A stretch of 64,000 nt of DNA from Lethocerus indicus (GCA_019843655.1 JACDQD010000103.1:3100001-3164000); one strand, 5' to 3'; counted from the first letter of the stretch, positions 37,601 through 52,400 are shown. The notes: a model not told the origin generated them from the sequence alone. Made by a program: numbers and translations.

Positions 37601-39274
37601 ATGAACACAATAAAGAAAATATTCCATTGGCCAGCAAGTCAGCAAATGAAACATTGATCTCAAACACTGAACTGAAAAACCAAGAAACAAAAGGTTTAAA
37701 GTGTTTAATAATACCATGTGTTAGTTTGTCCTTACCTGGAAGTTCAGAACTGCAGACTAATAATTCAAAAGATAAATTAAAAGAAGACTGTATTGTCAAT
37801 GTATGTAACAACATGTTAACATGTGTTAATAATGATACTAAATGTGAAGATGTAACAGGTGAAAAACCATCAAACCCAATGAATGGGAAAGGAAATGGCA
37901 CAGAACTCAAATGTGATTTAACTCTATCATGTACTCAGAATTCACAAGTAATAAATTCAAGTGCAAGCGCACACAATGTCCATTTATGCCATTACTCCAA
38001 TGCATTACTCCATCAACATTCTTTAGGCCTTAGAAATAATGACACTAAAAGCAATACAGCTGGAAAATCATTTGTGAAAATTACTTCTAGTTTTGATATA
38101 CCACCACAGAAAAAGTCATATAATGATGTGGGAGTCATGGTGGAGGAGAATGCCAGTCAGTTCCAAGATAAATATTCAGTGAGAACAAATCTTGATAATT
38201 CAGCTGATCTGGCAGCAACAGGTGTAAGTATTCAATTACTTCCCGTACCTTCAGGAAACCACACGGTATCTGATAAAAACACTCCCTATCTGAATATTAG
38301 GTCAGACTGTGATGAAACAGAGTACAAATCTAGTACCATTCAATTTGGTCAAGAAATAAAACAAAACGTGCATGATATTGACAATATCAAGAAAATAGAC
38401 TGTATTACTGAAGTTAATTTTGAAGTAGAAGACCTATCTTCAGTTGAGTCATCAGAAAATAGTCCAGTCATAGGTGTACCTTATTATGATACGGTAATTA
38501 TTTGCTTTAAGAAATTGGATGCACAATCATTATGTATATGTGTAGAAATGTTAATTTGGCTAAAACCTTTACTTAAGAATAATATAATTAATTTCTATTG
38601 TTCATTAAAATTATATTTTGTCTAGGATAACATGTCGGATGGTGAGGTGGGCTTTGTATCAACATCTAATTCTTATAGCAGTGGAGAGATTAAACCTAGA
38701 ATTATTAATCAGGGTGAAGCTACCAATAATTATTCTTCTTCCCTAAATGTTGATTATTTAGGTAAGTGTTAAAATCATTTCAGGATCACACAGAATGGCA
38801 TTTGATATAAAAAAAATAAAACAAAGTGCTGACACCCACCATGTCCTTAGGAACCGTTAAATTAATGAAAACTGGAAGAATATATGAGGATGCAACCGAA
38901 CCATTATCGATTAATAAAATAATTGGTTCAAAAAAAGATGAAAATAATTTAACCCAACACTTAACCAACAGGGAAGCAAGCTGCAGTGATTTTGAAATTC
39001 ACACAGAAAGTGGAAGTGATTCAGATGCAGGTTTAAATGTTACACATTTAATGAAGCTGTTGCATGATTGTAAAACTTCACTGTCTGGTAAGCACATGGT
39101 TCATATATTAAAGTGAACAAACCCATAATATTTTTCAGTTATAATAGTCTGCTCTTTCGCCACAATATTTATAGTAAGTCTAAAAGAATTAATGTTAATA
39201 ATGTTACAGATTTATCAAACCAATCTTCTACATCCCAAGATTTATCAGTTGCTGAAACATCTCCTGTAAAATAA
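31695..39274 (+). CDS. large unrecognised protein, at least 11 exons, 5' end missing
   Basis: Exons read by phase are 31695-31761, 32037-32221, 32309-32378, 32655-34293, 34724-35195, 35277-35361 (weak donor), 35545-35632, 36512-38493, 38626-38761, 38851-39087 and 39210-39274 (TAA). Together they give about 1,674 codons. The first exon enters in phase 2 (one base completes a codon), with a stop just upstream of its acceptor, so at least one 5' exon is absent from this model. I recognise no domain. Visible features, numbered from the first recovered codon: an N-terminal segment beginning TPEWPTGTYPLDHYL; a CxxCxxCxxC cluster at about 509-518 (CSLCRNCSEC, 33858-33887); predicted helical stretches at about 530-620; then long Ser/Asn/Lys/Glu-rich, probably disordered sequence. 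No signal peptide or membrane segment is evident. Exons before 34.3 kb are CpG-rich and later ones CpG-poor. Gene identity is unknown; that these exons belong together is likely. Confidence 0.75.
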
Positions 39275-40430
39275 GATATTAAAACACAAATTTTCATTAC
39301 ATGTACAATGTAGATGCTATAGTTATATAGTTCTACTTCGTTATGTTTATCTTCAGAAAATTTTGTTAAATATTCTAACAAATATTCATCATGTTTATGC
39401 CTTGACATTTTTTAAATGTTTATTCATAAAGATGGCAAATGGTTTTGAAAGTAATTTCGTGTTGACGTCTATATGAATTGTAATGATGTTATTGAAAAAT
39501 GATATTGTAATTGCAATAGTGTGTAAGAACCCTTAGAGAATTAGAAGATTGGAACTTACCACTATTATGGTATACATTACTAATATATAGTTACAAAACA
39601 AACTAAGGAAACAACTGAAATATTTCTAAAAATGAGTGAAGAAAATTGATAGGATATTGGGATACTGGAAATTTCTAGTGTATAAAATTGTTTCTTACTC
39701 TTGTTCACAGTTTTCCTTAATACGCAACTAAAACCTGATACGAATATTTTCAGTGAATCACTAATGTGTTTTTTAATCAATCTACATTGTGGTTTTTAAT
39801 CTCCTTGAATTTGACATTTACTATGTTTTGAACTTCTATTTAACGGGGAACGTACTTAAAGAATTTGGTAACAGATATGTTTAAGAAAATGCTGTTATTT
39901 AAGAACAATGCAATACCTAGTGAATATCTGCACCTTATACAGCTGATTCTGTCTAGTCTCTACCTAGTTTCTGGAAAAATGTCCCATACTGTTCTCATAT
40001 CCCTTTTCGCCCCTGGTTTGTCGACATGTGGCGAATAATTGACTCCTTAGAAAAAAAATTATTAAATTTTGTTTTGTAGCACTTGTTAGTAAATTATCAC
40101 CACAAACTATCAATTGGCTTGAGTAATGGAATATTGTTAATTCTTCATCATGCACACTTGAATCGGTTCATCGAACTTTATCAACTTGACTGGATGTGAC
40201 CCATTAACCTTCTTAGTTCATTTAATTATGGACATAATGTCAACATTATTTTAGATCATTTTCATGTACATATCGGCAGAAACAACTATTATTTAGGTGT
40301 AATTAGTAGGATATCAATTTTATTAATTCATTTAAACCCTGTTACTTACGTATAAGGAATGGTTTTCCAGAACGAATTTTGCGTTACTTTTTAATGTTTT
40401 TATTAATAAATGCTGTGTTCATGTGATGAC
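39275..40430. other. gene 2 3'UTR and intergenic flank
   Basis: AT-rich and CpG-poor to about 39.85 kb, then increasingly CpG-containing. No coding exon seen. No clearly best polyadenylation signal follows the gene 2 stop. Confidence 0.45.
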
Positions 40431-40819
40431 TATCGATAGTAAGCCTACAGCGGTCTTGTATTGGCGTCCTCATGTTAACCTATACATCGAACGTTAGGCT
40501 GCATTTGATTTTTTGAATGAATCTCAGTTTGTAGCGCCATTTTTGGGAGAATAGTGTAATAAGGTAGATTAATGTTTGGATTATCCAACTGGATAATTTA
40601 ACGTGTTGACATTTTATTTTATTCAAAATAAATTCTAACGGAAAAATGTAAGGTGGCAACCCTGGAATGTAGTGTTCTCTCGTTTGGGAAAACAAGAGGT
40701 AGACTGGCGGCTTCGAGCCTTTTCTATGTGTGAAAATTGTTTTTTATTTGTTGCAAATTGAAGTCCTCAGTGAAATTTTGTTCCGCTAACAAGACTAATT
40801 TAATGATGCTTTAATATTG
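40431..40819 (+). promoter_or_regulatory. candidate promoter and noncoding first exon of gene 3
   Basis: A local CpG-containing patch in otherwise CpG-depleted DNA begins with a TATCGATA palindrome (40431-40438), the DRE core promoter element of flies. A strong splice donor, TTG|GTAAGT, follows at 40819/40820. The first coding exon of gene 3 has an acceptor at 43472/43473 and only 22 bases before its ATG, so a noncoding upstream exon is expected and this location fits. The TSS itself was not identified. Confidence 0.4.
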
Positions 40820-43494
40820 GTAAGTTTTAGCCAGTGCTACGTTTAATTGTGATTAGTAAGCTACTTTTACTTTAACCTTTCATGGCTTCAACAAGCCACT
40901 AATAGAAGCAACTTGCATTACATATGTATTCTGACCTGTATTTCCGAATAAAATTCAGTGGGTTTCATATGCTTGATTGTTGAACATTCATTTCTTATGT
41001 TGCATTAAATCCATTTCCTTTGGAATATATGTAACTGTGATTTCATTTTTCAGACATTAAAAGATGTAACTGTTCTAAATCTTAAAATACTTCTTGAATT
41101 AAAAGAAATATAGTCCTCTACTTTATATGGTTACAGGTTTAAATGAGGAATTTTTATGCTATTATATTTGTTTTAAATGTGTAAGTTTATGTTTGTTTAA
41201 ATATGAAGTTTTCAGTGATTTATTGTATTCAATTTATCAAATACCTTGTAAAAATATTATCTATATCTGTAGTCTGTGTTTTTGTGGATAGAAGCAACTG
41301 TTTATATTATATTCACCTCATATGTTCATTACAAAAACCTACTTTATCAATTTTTACAGTTTATTCTCTTGTTCAAGTCCATTAATACGATGCACTTTTA
41401 GTTACTATTATAGCTCTACATCACTGGGTAGCCATATTGGAGTTGTATTACATGAGAATGGAATTTAAACAACGTTTAAGATGAGAAATGTGGATATATA
41501 CTGTTACTGTTATATTTATCCAGTTGCATATTTTTATTAGTTGATTAACTAAACTCTGCATTGAAGGTTACGAGGACATACTTGCCTTTGTGACCATTTT
41601 GAATTGGTGTTCATATCTTCGCAGTGTTGTTTTCTTTTATTTTTACAGAACGCTCAGTTGATTATTTTGATGGATACTTTTGTAACATATCTCAGATAAA
41701 ACTGAGATTGAGTAGGTGATATTCTGGATGAGATTTTGCCTGTTTCATTTTTCTTTCCTGTTTTTCCTGTCGAATGTGTGGCTTATGTGAACGACTAAAT
41801 CTCATTTGTTGAAATTTAAAGAAACATTTTTTAGTAGTTTCTTATTATTATATTATGTGGTCATATAATCTATGTAGTTTAGGTATAGATTTGAATTTAT
41901 GCAGGATTAATTTTTTCTTTTCTTTTGTGTATATTATTAACTTGAAATCATTTTGAATATTAGAACATCTAATTTCAATCAACTAAGATTATGATTATTG
42001 GTTAAGGTATATAATTGTTAAATAATACAATCTTAATATTTTTCTATTGTACTGAGTGCAATTACAAATTCTCATAATTTATAATAATGATTGGAACATT
42101 GTTACTCAAATTACTTTGCACACGCCTTTATTTGTCCTCAAATCAATATTCTTTGTTTCTTATCTGTTAGATGGAAGAAAAATTTTTTCTTTAGGGGTTA
42201 TTGAAAGAACTCTCTTATAATAAACACAGCATGTGGTCATTTCAAAAAAGTGTATTATCACACAAAACATATGAGTAATGCTGTGTATGCTACTTGTTCG
42301 AACACTACGTTGGAACAGAGTGATTTTTTTCCCTTTTTGCCAATATGCTTAAAGAATCTATGAATCCATTTGTCACATGTCTTTAGACCATGCATAATTT
42401 AATTTTATGTTGCATCAAAATGTAGTTTTATAATGAATTTGGTTAATTTTATTAATGAGATATTAAACAGAACCTGTTAACACTATATCTACATTAGAAT
42501 AGCATTTCCATATATGTATTGAGCACGTAAGTTAGAAATAATTAGACATATATGTCATTAGGTAACCCAGGGTTTCTGATTGACTTATTTGTTTCTCTAC
42601 GCTTTTTAGCTTTTCAGAGAAAATCTGTCAATATTTTTATGTAGGTGAATTGACTTTTTCACTCTGCATCTTGAGCTCTATTATTATGCTACTTATTGCT
42701 TTGAACCAAAGAAAGGAAAATCCCATTTTTAATGATCTGTCAGTTTAATATAATGGACTGGTGGTTGCATTGTGGAGATTGTCAGGGCATGAGTTTATCA
42801 CAACTTAGCACAAATAAATGCAATTTCATACTGTAGAAACTTTTTATGTTTTGTAAGTCATTCATTTGTGACATGTACTAAAAATAATAAACATGTTTAC
42901 CATGTGATTTTCTATCTCTCATATGGTGTTTTGTGTTTGCATGATCTCATGCTATTCGGTAATATTCAAAATTAAAGTAGTTACTGAGAGTTAAGTTCAA
43001 CATTTATTGTACCTTATTCAAATTTGTGATTTCTCCTTGTGCTAAGAAAAGACAACAACAAATATGTGATTAAAGGAAAGTGTGCCTGCATTGAGAAATA
43101 AACTCATGATATTATATACGAAGTGGACACTCTTATCATCTGTATGTTGCAGGCCCGGACTCTACTGATACCAAGCCTTTTCACTTCTTACTACTTTACC
43201 CAGACCTATTTTTGTGGGTCTTTTATATAGAAACTGGCATTTTATTTACTGCATGAAAACAATTATTATAATAAATTAATAACTGGTGTTGTAATAAATT
43301 GAATTGTACCATAGTTGTAAAATACAGGCCCATTTTATTTTGTGAGTGCTACTTCACATAGAACTTGCTAGTCTCATTGACCATTATGACAAAGTGAAAT
43401 ATATTTCCTATACCCATTCATTCTAATATTCATCTTGGAATTGGAGTTGTTAATATTGATATTTGTTTATAGTTCTCATCACGTTATTCTAAAA

Positions 43495-46400
43495 ATGATG
43501 GACGATCCAGAAGATATTCAGGGAGATGACATTCAAGAGTTTAGAGGGTTTAAAGTGGAAGAAATCAGGGGTGTTAACTCTGACCCAGTTGAGGATGAGA
43601 ACATCCAAAAAGAAGAAACACCAAAAGAAGAAGATAAAGATCCTTTACCGAATGGAACAGGTATTCTGGAAAGTAAAACAGTTTTTAGGCAGGATGAAAT
43701 TTTTTTCTTTCAGATGTATTATTTTGTTCCGAGTAATCATGTAATAGATACACGAGAAGAACCTGATGAAAGATATTTCATCAGGAGCTTCAAGTATTTC
43801 TATCTATTTTCTCAGTACAATATAGGTTTATTGTTAACTTTGAATTCTGTTTCGAAACAATTTTAAAACAAATGTCTTAGTTACTAAGACTAGTTGACAA
43901 CCTAAAATTAGTTTGAGAATTAAACTTTAGTTATATGTTGCTCATTAGAACACTTATTTATTTATATAAAACCAATCCAAATAAAAAACTCATTCAAATA
44001 TTGTTTTCCTTATATTTTATATTATAAAATTTTAATTTGTAACAACAATTTATCAATTACCTGAACAAGAATTTCATAATTTAGAGATCATCTTGGGCTA
44101 GATTACTAAAGGAAAATGTATATTAATTGTAGTTTGAATTAAATGTTGCAATGTGGGGTGATTCCTCAGTGCCAAACCTCTAAGATCACTTGTGGTGTGA
44201 TTTTGATTCTTGTTGCAGATGTAAATTCTGTATCCAAGGTGTATCCAACCTTGATGCACCTGTTCATACACCATTATGATGGTGCTTGTAATAATGTGGT
44301 GTCTGTTTATAATGATCCATTTTTATCAATATTAATAACTAGCAAAATAAAAGTTGGCTTATTAAGAATTTGTTGGTGTTTAAATATTTATATTCAGGCA
44401 CATAATGAGGAAACTGTAATTGCGCCTAATACAAATACTGAGAAAAAATTATATTTGTTTTCTTTGTTAAAAGACAACATAAAAACAGGAAGTCTTAAAG
44501 ATGAAGAGGATGAAGAAGATGAGGAAGAAGAAGAGGAAGAAGATAAGAAAACAATAGGTGATGATGGTGGTGGAGAAAGAAGTAGTGAAATCAGTGCCGA
44601 AAATGAATTGTCAACTGAAGAATTGTCAAATAAGGAGGAAGAAGTAAACAATTTTTTTATATATACAAATATATATATATATATATATTTTCTTCATTTA
44701 TACATATAAGTATCTCCTGTCAGTGTAGTGCTTAACATTGTGCCTGTCATGTGCAGAGCCTGTAATTCATACCAGATAACATTGCAAGTAACAAACATCC
44801 AAGTGATATATAGGGTCTTCCTAACACCCATTTCTCTGTGGGAGGATCTATTCCAGAGGAGGGCCCCCATGGAGGGCTATGCCCTCCATTAGTTTAGGGC
44901 AACAAAATGAAACTGTGAAGTATGTGAATTGAAGGTCTTTTAGAGATTAAAAGGAATGTTATTAAATGTTGAGTTAAGGCTATAAAAAAATTAAATCCAT
45001 TGAAGGAAAACAAAGCATTGCAAATGCTGTAAAGGACAACAGTGGGTGAGCTAGGTGGTGTTTTCTGTATGATAACCCAAAACTCTAACAGACCTGCACA
45101 TTTCTGTTGTCCCTAGACTAAATTGCATTAACCTTATCTTAGACAGTGCTTAATAGCAGATATTTTTGTAGCTTTATATTGACTAGAGTAAAACCTTATA
45201 TACATTCGGAACAAAACACGCTATGATAGTATGTGATCATATACCTGTGATGTGTTTTTAATATGGGGGGATGACTGTTTTCTCCTAGTTTTATTTTATC
45301 TATTTATATAGTTGACACGTGTAATTTATCTTGCTGTAGATACTGATGATGATGAAAAACTGGTTTAACTTATGACAAAATAAACAACTTGAGGCAGGCA
45401 CCAATTCAATGAACTTAATCCTTATTTTTTTATGTATGATTTTTTTCACACATTTCAACTTCCACTTTTCTTACTCTCTCTCTTTAATTAGATAGTGATA
45501 ATTCCATTTTTGGTTGCAGAAACGTTCGCTCACTTATCATGTATTACATGTCTTCTAATTTTTTACAGCTGCCAAATTTTTTTAAGGAGGAACCAAATGT
45601 TGAACCCTCAAGAAAACGAGTGAGGTCAACATCCAGTGAAAATCAGCAGGAGAAAGTTTTTGTGAAAGAAGAAATAGAAGATCGAGAACCAGAAGAAAGT
45701 GTTAGTTGCAGATCGTCAGATGATGAAGACTTTTTGGGATTTGAAATGCCTGATAATTCTAAAGAGGAATTCATTAGAGCGTTAATAGGTAAGTGTTAGT
45801 ATAATTTGCACGCTATTTTCTTTATCAGCACACCTCAAGTGGTTCAATAATGTGCTCATAATAAGGTTTAAAGAATTACATGTGAGTCTGGTTTTATAAT
45901 ACATTTTAAAAAATGCGATAATATTTTTTGGAAATGTTTTATTCGAAAGGATTGGCTTGTCTTATTTATTGATGCATTCTTTCGCAACTGGTCAGCGTCT
46001 GTTTTATTTAACATCTGTCTATCTCTTTGAATTTTCTCATCTTTGTTCTAACCCAAGATGTTGCTTTAAGAAAACTTATTGTTAATTTTATTATCTTATT
46101 ATGTTTCCATCCATTTTTAACCTTTAGCTATTTGAAAAGTTAGTGACATTCATTTAGATAACTCACTAGCATGATTGTAGGCACCAAGATGTATTGAGGC
46201 AAGTTACTATTAGAATTCATCCTCAGCTTGTTTTTGTCAATTACACTTGTAGCCTTAAAGTGCTTATTCTGTAACAACGGTGGCTATTTAATTATGTTTC
46301 TTTTTTATTTTTGTGCTTGAAGGACAAATTTAATTGTTTTATATATACATATAAAACTTATCCAATTATTTATTATATTGATTCTTATACAGTAATGTAC

Positions 46401-49395
46401 TATGATATAACAACTGGAAGGACCAGTCAGTTGGAATTATTATGTGTCATTATTAAACATGTTAATTTCTCATAAAAACTGATTATTTATTATTTGATTA
46501 TGGATTAGTAAAATATGATGAGTTCTCAATTCTCATCTCTCCTCATAGATTAGGGTTCATTAAGATACTGCATTGCCTGTTCACAGATAGTAATATAGCC
46601 TTGTACTGCAATAATGTTTAATATTATATTCAAATCTCTGACATACTGGCCTAACTTTGTTTTCTCACTAACAAAAATAACATAATAAATTCACAGAGCT
46701 TTGCATATTGTTATGGAACCGCTTGTTTAAATTAAAAGAGCTGGTGGCTTGGGCATGCGATCATTATAAGGCATCATAATGTGGTTTTGTTTCTTCAATT
46801 GGAACTAGAATAACAGCTATAAAGGGGGCAGCAAATCAGTTGGGTTCTCTGTATAAAGTTCTATTTTTAAACATTCAGTGTGTTAGGTCATGAAGGTTTC
46901 TTCACTTCTGTGTTCCTGAGTTGAGATTTTTTTTTACAAGTTAGGTATAGTAGTATTCAAAGTTACATCAACACATACATAAATAAATGTAAATAAAATT
47001 TGATTGGTGTTCCAAGGGTGATTTTTATCTATAATTTTCCTTTTCATATCTGTTTTAAGCAACTTGATATATTTGACTCAGGACATAAATAAATTACATG
47101 AAATAATTAATTGTTTCCAGGAGTTAACTTTGCTAGCGATTTATGGTTTTCATCCTATTTGTTCCAACTGATGTTCTTTATTGCATGTTATTAAATGTTG
47201 TTCTATGGTTATTCAATGAAATATTCTAATTATATCTTCCTTCATATAATATGAAAAATGAATTTTTCTTTCGTTATAGAAAACCAAAAATATGTCTGGA
47301 CACTATTTTGTGTAATCTTTTAATTTAGGTTCATATATTTTGGAAATTATTTCGTCACTTATGTTGTTATTACTGAAGTGTAATATAAGAGACTTGTGCA
47401 CTTATCCTCGAATTTATATAAATATTTATTCTTACGTTTGCTTGCAACCAATTATTCATATTTGCTATTTTTTTTTGTCCCCACATCTTTATTATTTAAA
47501 TGTCCTTTTGTGATATTTTATCTGATATAACTGAAGTGTCAATTCTCCTTCTTTATTTATTTTTATAGTTTAATTTTTTTCTTTCGTGATTGTTTTTCAT
47601 TTAAAAATTTATTTATTATTATAAAAATTATTTATTAAATGACAAATTATGCTCACTTTATAACAAATCTTTACTAGGTGTTAACCAATCCTTTAATAAA
47701 CTAAGTATTTGAAGCCTTTTTTATGGATATACCTTGTGTTATTCCAGCATACACATGTGGTGGACATGTATTGGTTAGATTTTACAAATGAAATTAACAA
47801 AATTGACATTTTTTGCAGTCCTAATTTTTTCAGTTTTATTTGCTTACGGCTGTACCAGTAAAACTAAACTCATACTCAGATTCATTTTACACATAAGATA
47901 TTAGGTTGATATTTAGTCAGTGTATTAACTGAAGATAAATTTTTTTTATTATTGTTTTTGTCAATATTTTTCTTAGTTGATATCTAAAATAAAAAAAAAT
48001 GATTAGGTACTTATATTCGTTTTCTCTCTCTCTATATTTCGAGTTCACACACACCTTTTATTTTATCTTTGCTTAAACACTGATTTTCAGCTTTTTATAC
48101 AATTTATTACTGGGGTGTTAATTTATGTATCTTTTGATTTTATCCTAAGTATTAAATCACCTGTTTTACATTTGAATTATAAAGGTTGCACTGTATTACT
48201 AAAAAATTACAATCTAATCACATCAATAACAAATGGAATGATTTTCAGTCTAATTCTTCAATTACTAAAAAAACGTTTCTGTTTATTTCTCAGTTACAAT
48301 GTGTTCCTAAATTATCAACTCATTCCTTATTAGTGGACAGCTATAGTTGCTGTTATAATAAATATTTGTATAGATACATTTTATGGGTTCAATTGACTCC
48401 AGGCCCTCAGTTTCAGTATTTTTTTGTAGGAAAATGCCTCGGTGAATTAATTAACAATTTGAGAGATTTGTTTCTCTGATTTAAGTATTCAGAGTTTCGG
48501 TGTTTTTTGACATGGTGTGTTCTTAATTTTCCCTCTTTAGTTTAGTAACTGTTCAGTAAATTGTTCACAATTCTTTATATTATATAAGTACTAATTCTTA
48601 TCCCATTATAATCGTCATTCCTTCATTGTCATAGTCTCTTTTTTGTTTTTATCTTATTTTCAGTTTAAACATTCATTGGAAAAAAAGGTACTGATTAAAG
48701 AAAATTAAATTAATTTGTTAACATATTATCTTTTGATAAATTGTAATTTAACTTTATTATTTTGTTTAAACGTACTGGACACGTTGAAGTATTACTGGAA
48801 GAATAATAAAGAATTATTAGCATTCAATAAGAATATGTAAATTTGGTTATTTAAAAACAAAATAAAAAAAAAACAAGTTTTTTAATACGGAGTTCTAAAA
48901 TTTGGTTGTTCTATCAAAATTCTTCTGAAAAAATCAAGCATTTACTAAAAATCCCTTAAAAACCCCATATACATTTTTACAAACTGCCTATCAGTAACCA
49001 TTATTGGTTTGGAATATCTATTTGGTGGTCTGTGAGGATTTGGATTTTCATGATTCTTGTGTTCTTTTGTCTTCAATCTCTGATTTGGCCTTTCGCTAGG
49101 CCGGATTTTGGTGCTTACCATCTTTGGTAGCTTTCAGGTCAGTAGATTAGTGAGTGAGTCACTTAGACATATTGTATGAACTGCAGTGATAGTGGAGACA
49201 GGATGATCCACAGGCAACCTACATGCCTAAGTGACTCTCCAACTACTGATGAAAAGCTACTGAAGATGGCGAGGAGCCAAAACTTTTCTAGCAAAAGGCC
49301 AAACCAGAGTGGAATCAGGAGATCACAAGAGCCATGGTATTATTGACTTCTTTTGTTAAATTTCTGATCTGAGCATGTGAATAATACTTGAATTA

Positions 49396-49444
<49 letters not shown>

Positions 49445-52400
49445 CTATTTTTTATTTAAAAAACCTTTTGAGTTCTACAATACAAATCTTTTTGTACCGC
49501 ATCTTTCGTTGTTTAGTTACTTTTGTTAGCTATTGTTCGTTTTTGTTTTTATTTTCATTAGGGACATTTAGTGGAATGTCAGGATTTGTAGGGCTTACAG
49601 GAGTCTTTTTGAAAAAAAATCCTTGAAGATGTATTCTATGTAGGTTGACGGTTTCCTTAAGCATTATGATTATGTTTGTAGACGAACCGGAAAGCCTTGA
49701 CTCAGATGCAGGTACGAAGACTCAAACGCGAGTTCCCCGCGCTTGGAAGAAAACTCTGAATGTGGATTTATCAAACCCTGAATACAGGAAACCATTTGAT
49801 TATGGTAAGAACCCAAGTATAAACTCACTTGGGTTTTATGTAGCGTACTTGTATTATTTATAAATCGAGCAAACTCTAACAGTTGAAATTCATTTGCGAA
49901 CAAATTTGACTCTTGCATGAAGAAACCACTTTGATATATTTTTCCAAGTTCAGTGAACTATTTGGTCTTCAGTCGGAGAAAGAACTGGTTTTGTGCACTC
50001 ATAGACTTATTAAGTTGTTATTTAATGAAACTAAGTGTTTATTTTCGTTTAAACATTGGATTACAAAATATTAGATTTTTGTTTAAATTCAATTAATTTG
50101 TTCAGGCATTCATATAAACTTACATGAACATAAATGATGAGTTTCGAACATATAACCTAGAAGGAATTTATTTTTCCCTGATCATTAGGATTTCTATATG
50201 TATTAAATAAAATTAAATTATATCAGACATTAAATCGTACCTTCACAATTTGGTGTTTACTTTAGTGCCCTCTGAACTGTATTCGGTCTGTCATGGTATA
50301 TAAAAATCCTCTTTCTTGCCTATTTTTGAATTTGTGTAGTTAGTGAAGAGGATATTAACTCTTTTCAGGTTGGGTTAGGGAATTAGTGTACCGGAGTACA
50401 AGTGATTCTACCTTGAGGAGAAATGCCGATATATACTATTTTACTCCCAAAGGCAAGAAAGTACGCTCCTTTAGGGAAGTTGCAGAACATTGTAAGTATT
50501 ATAATGCAAATTCATCTTTATATTCAGAGTCTTTATTTTAGGTGTACACTTCACAGATACTACTTTTGTTTTGATTGAAACCAACAAAACAAAAACTAGT
50601 ACCTTCTAATCCAGTGGGCAAAGGGAATTATTGACTTAATGATCTAAGGTTGCTGTTTAATTGTTGCATATTGTAATCATAGAGACGATCGTTTTGATTT
50701 TATAATGAGGAATTCTTTTTCAGTTAGTGGCCTTGAAGAGATCATTAAAGTAATGTTCTAGGGCCATAAGTCATTTACATTTTTGTTTTGTTAGGGCGTC
50801 TAATTTACAGAATGTAAATGTCTCATGTTATATTTGTATATAAAACTGTACTGCTGTCATCTTATTGGCTTAAGTAGGTAGGAATCACTTTCCTTGTCAT
50901 TTTTGCTATTGAAAGGTTCATGGAGTCAGAAATTATTTGATGAGGGTATATAATGCATGTTTATCAGTTGTGATGGCTTTTTGTAAATAGTTGTCATGTA
51001 TTGTTTTAATAGAGATAATTATAGTTTGGAGAAATAGGGCATGTTAAATTGGTTGGTGTATGAATTTAGGTGCACAATTCTTAGAATGTTTGTGAATTAT
51101 GCTCAAGAAGCGATTGTGTACATTGTAGGTTTTTGGCATTGGGTTTTTTGATTGAGGCTGAGGCGTGTGTTTCATATTTTAAATCTGTAATAATACATGG
51201 TGACGCAGGGAGTTATTTTGTTAATTAATTTTGGATAGTAGGCTTATGATCTTGTAGAGCTGATGATTTTGCATGGTGATATATTTGGCACTGTTATTAA
51301 AAAATGCTTCTCATATTCCTTTAGATAACATAATTTATAATTCAAGTATTCTAATGCATTGGTAAATTAACATGGATTTTTGGTATTTAATATTTAGAAT
51401 CTGCATGTTTATTAAAAGAATGCTCTCTAACTCTTATTTTCTTCGAACTAATGTTATTTAAGGTTGGAATGAATTAAGTTAACAATTTGAATTTGATAAA
51501 TGCCAGCCACATGTATTATGTAGTATCAGAGCATCAAAAACAAATTATCTAGTAATTGAACATAATAATAATAATACATTTAATCTTTAAGATATTTATT
51601 TCACACATAATTGTGAATGAAATTCACAAATTTTTGTAATATTAATGGACATATAATAATATTTCAGATGTCATTAATCTATAGCATGTTTTTTAAGCAA
51701 GTGTAATGATGTACGTACATAATGAATGTTATAAAATTCAGTGTTATACATACTGGAATGCTAACAAGTTCGTTAATGAAAAAATTACCATTAATGAAAT
51801 CCATTACTGTTTAAATGTTATGTATGTTAAACATTTTCTAGTGTTGAATTTTTTATAATTTTTGATAAACTATTTAATTTTTTATTCCAATATTTTGTTA
51901 GGAAAATCTTATTTATAAAAGGAAAATATAATTACTGTTACTGTTTTTGTATCATTGCATTTATTTTATGTTTGTATGTATACATTTAGTATCTGGTGTG
52001 CTTATTTTGACAAAAATAATACTATTTCCAGTGAGTGGGGAACTTTCTGTTGACAACTTCACATTTTTCAAAGGACCTATTGGAATTGGTGATCCAGAAA
52101 AAGAAATTATACGTGAAGCCAAAGCTAAACCTGTTTCTAAACTTGGTGAGGTAAATAATTCTTTGAATTACTTTTGTCCAGGTCCCGTGAGTTTGGAATA
52201 ATGATCAATTTTGTGATTTTTCCCTGTTTTCTCCCTGATTTGGTTTCAAGCTGAGGTTATGAGATTGTTGAATGTAACCTTAATATAACCAAGAATTAAC
52301 CGCCTACACAATAAATGTGCAGTGACACCACTGCAGGATGCTTCAAGAATAGCAAGCATGTGAACCTTACTTATGGAGAAATCTGTATGCTGAGTGTCTA

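Noticed and set aside
37485..37910. 141-codon minus-strand frame within gene 2
   Set aside because: Lies opposite a 2-kb coding exon in continuous frame with its neighbours. A composition shadow.
44394..44651. Ser-rich 85-codon minus-strand frame
   Set aside because: Antisense of the Glu/Asp tract of gene 3.
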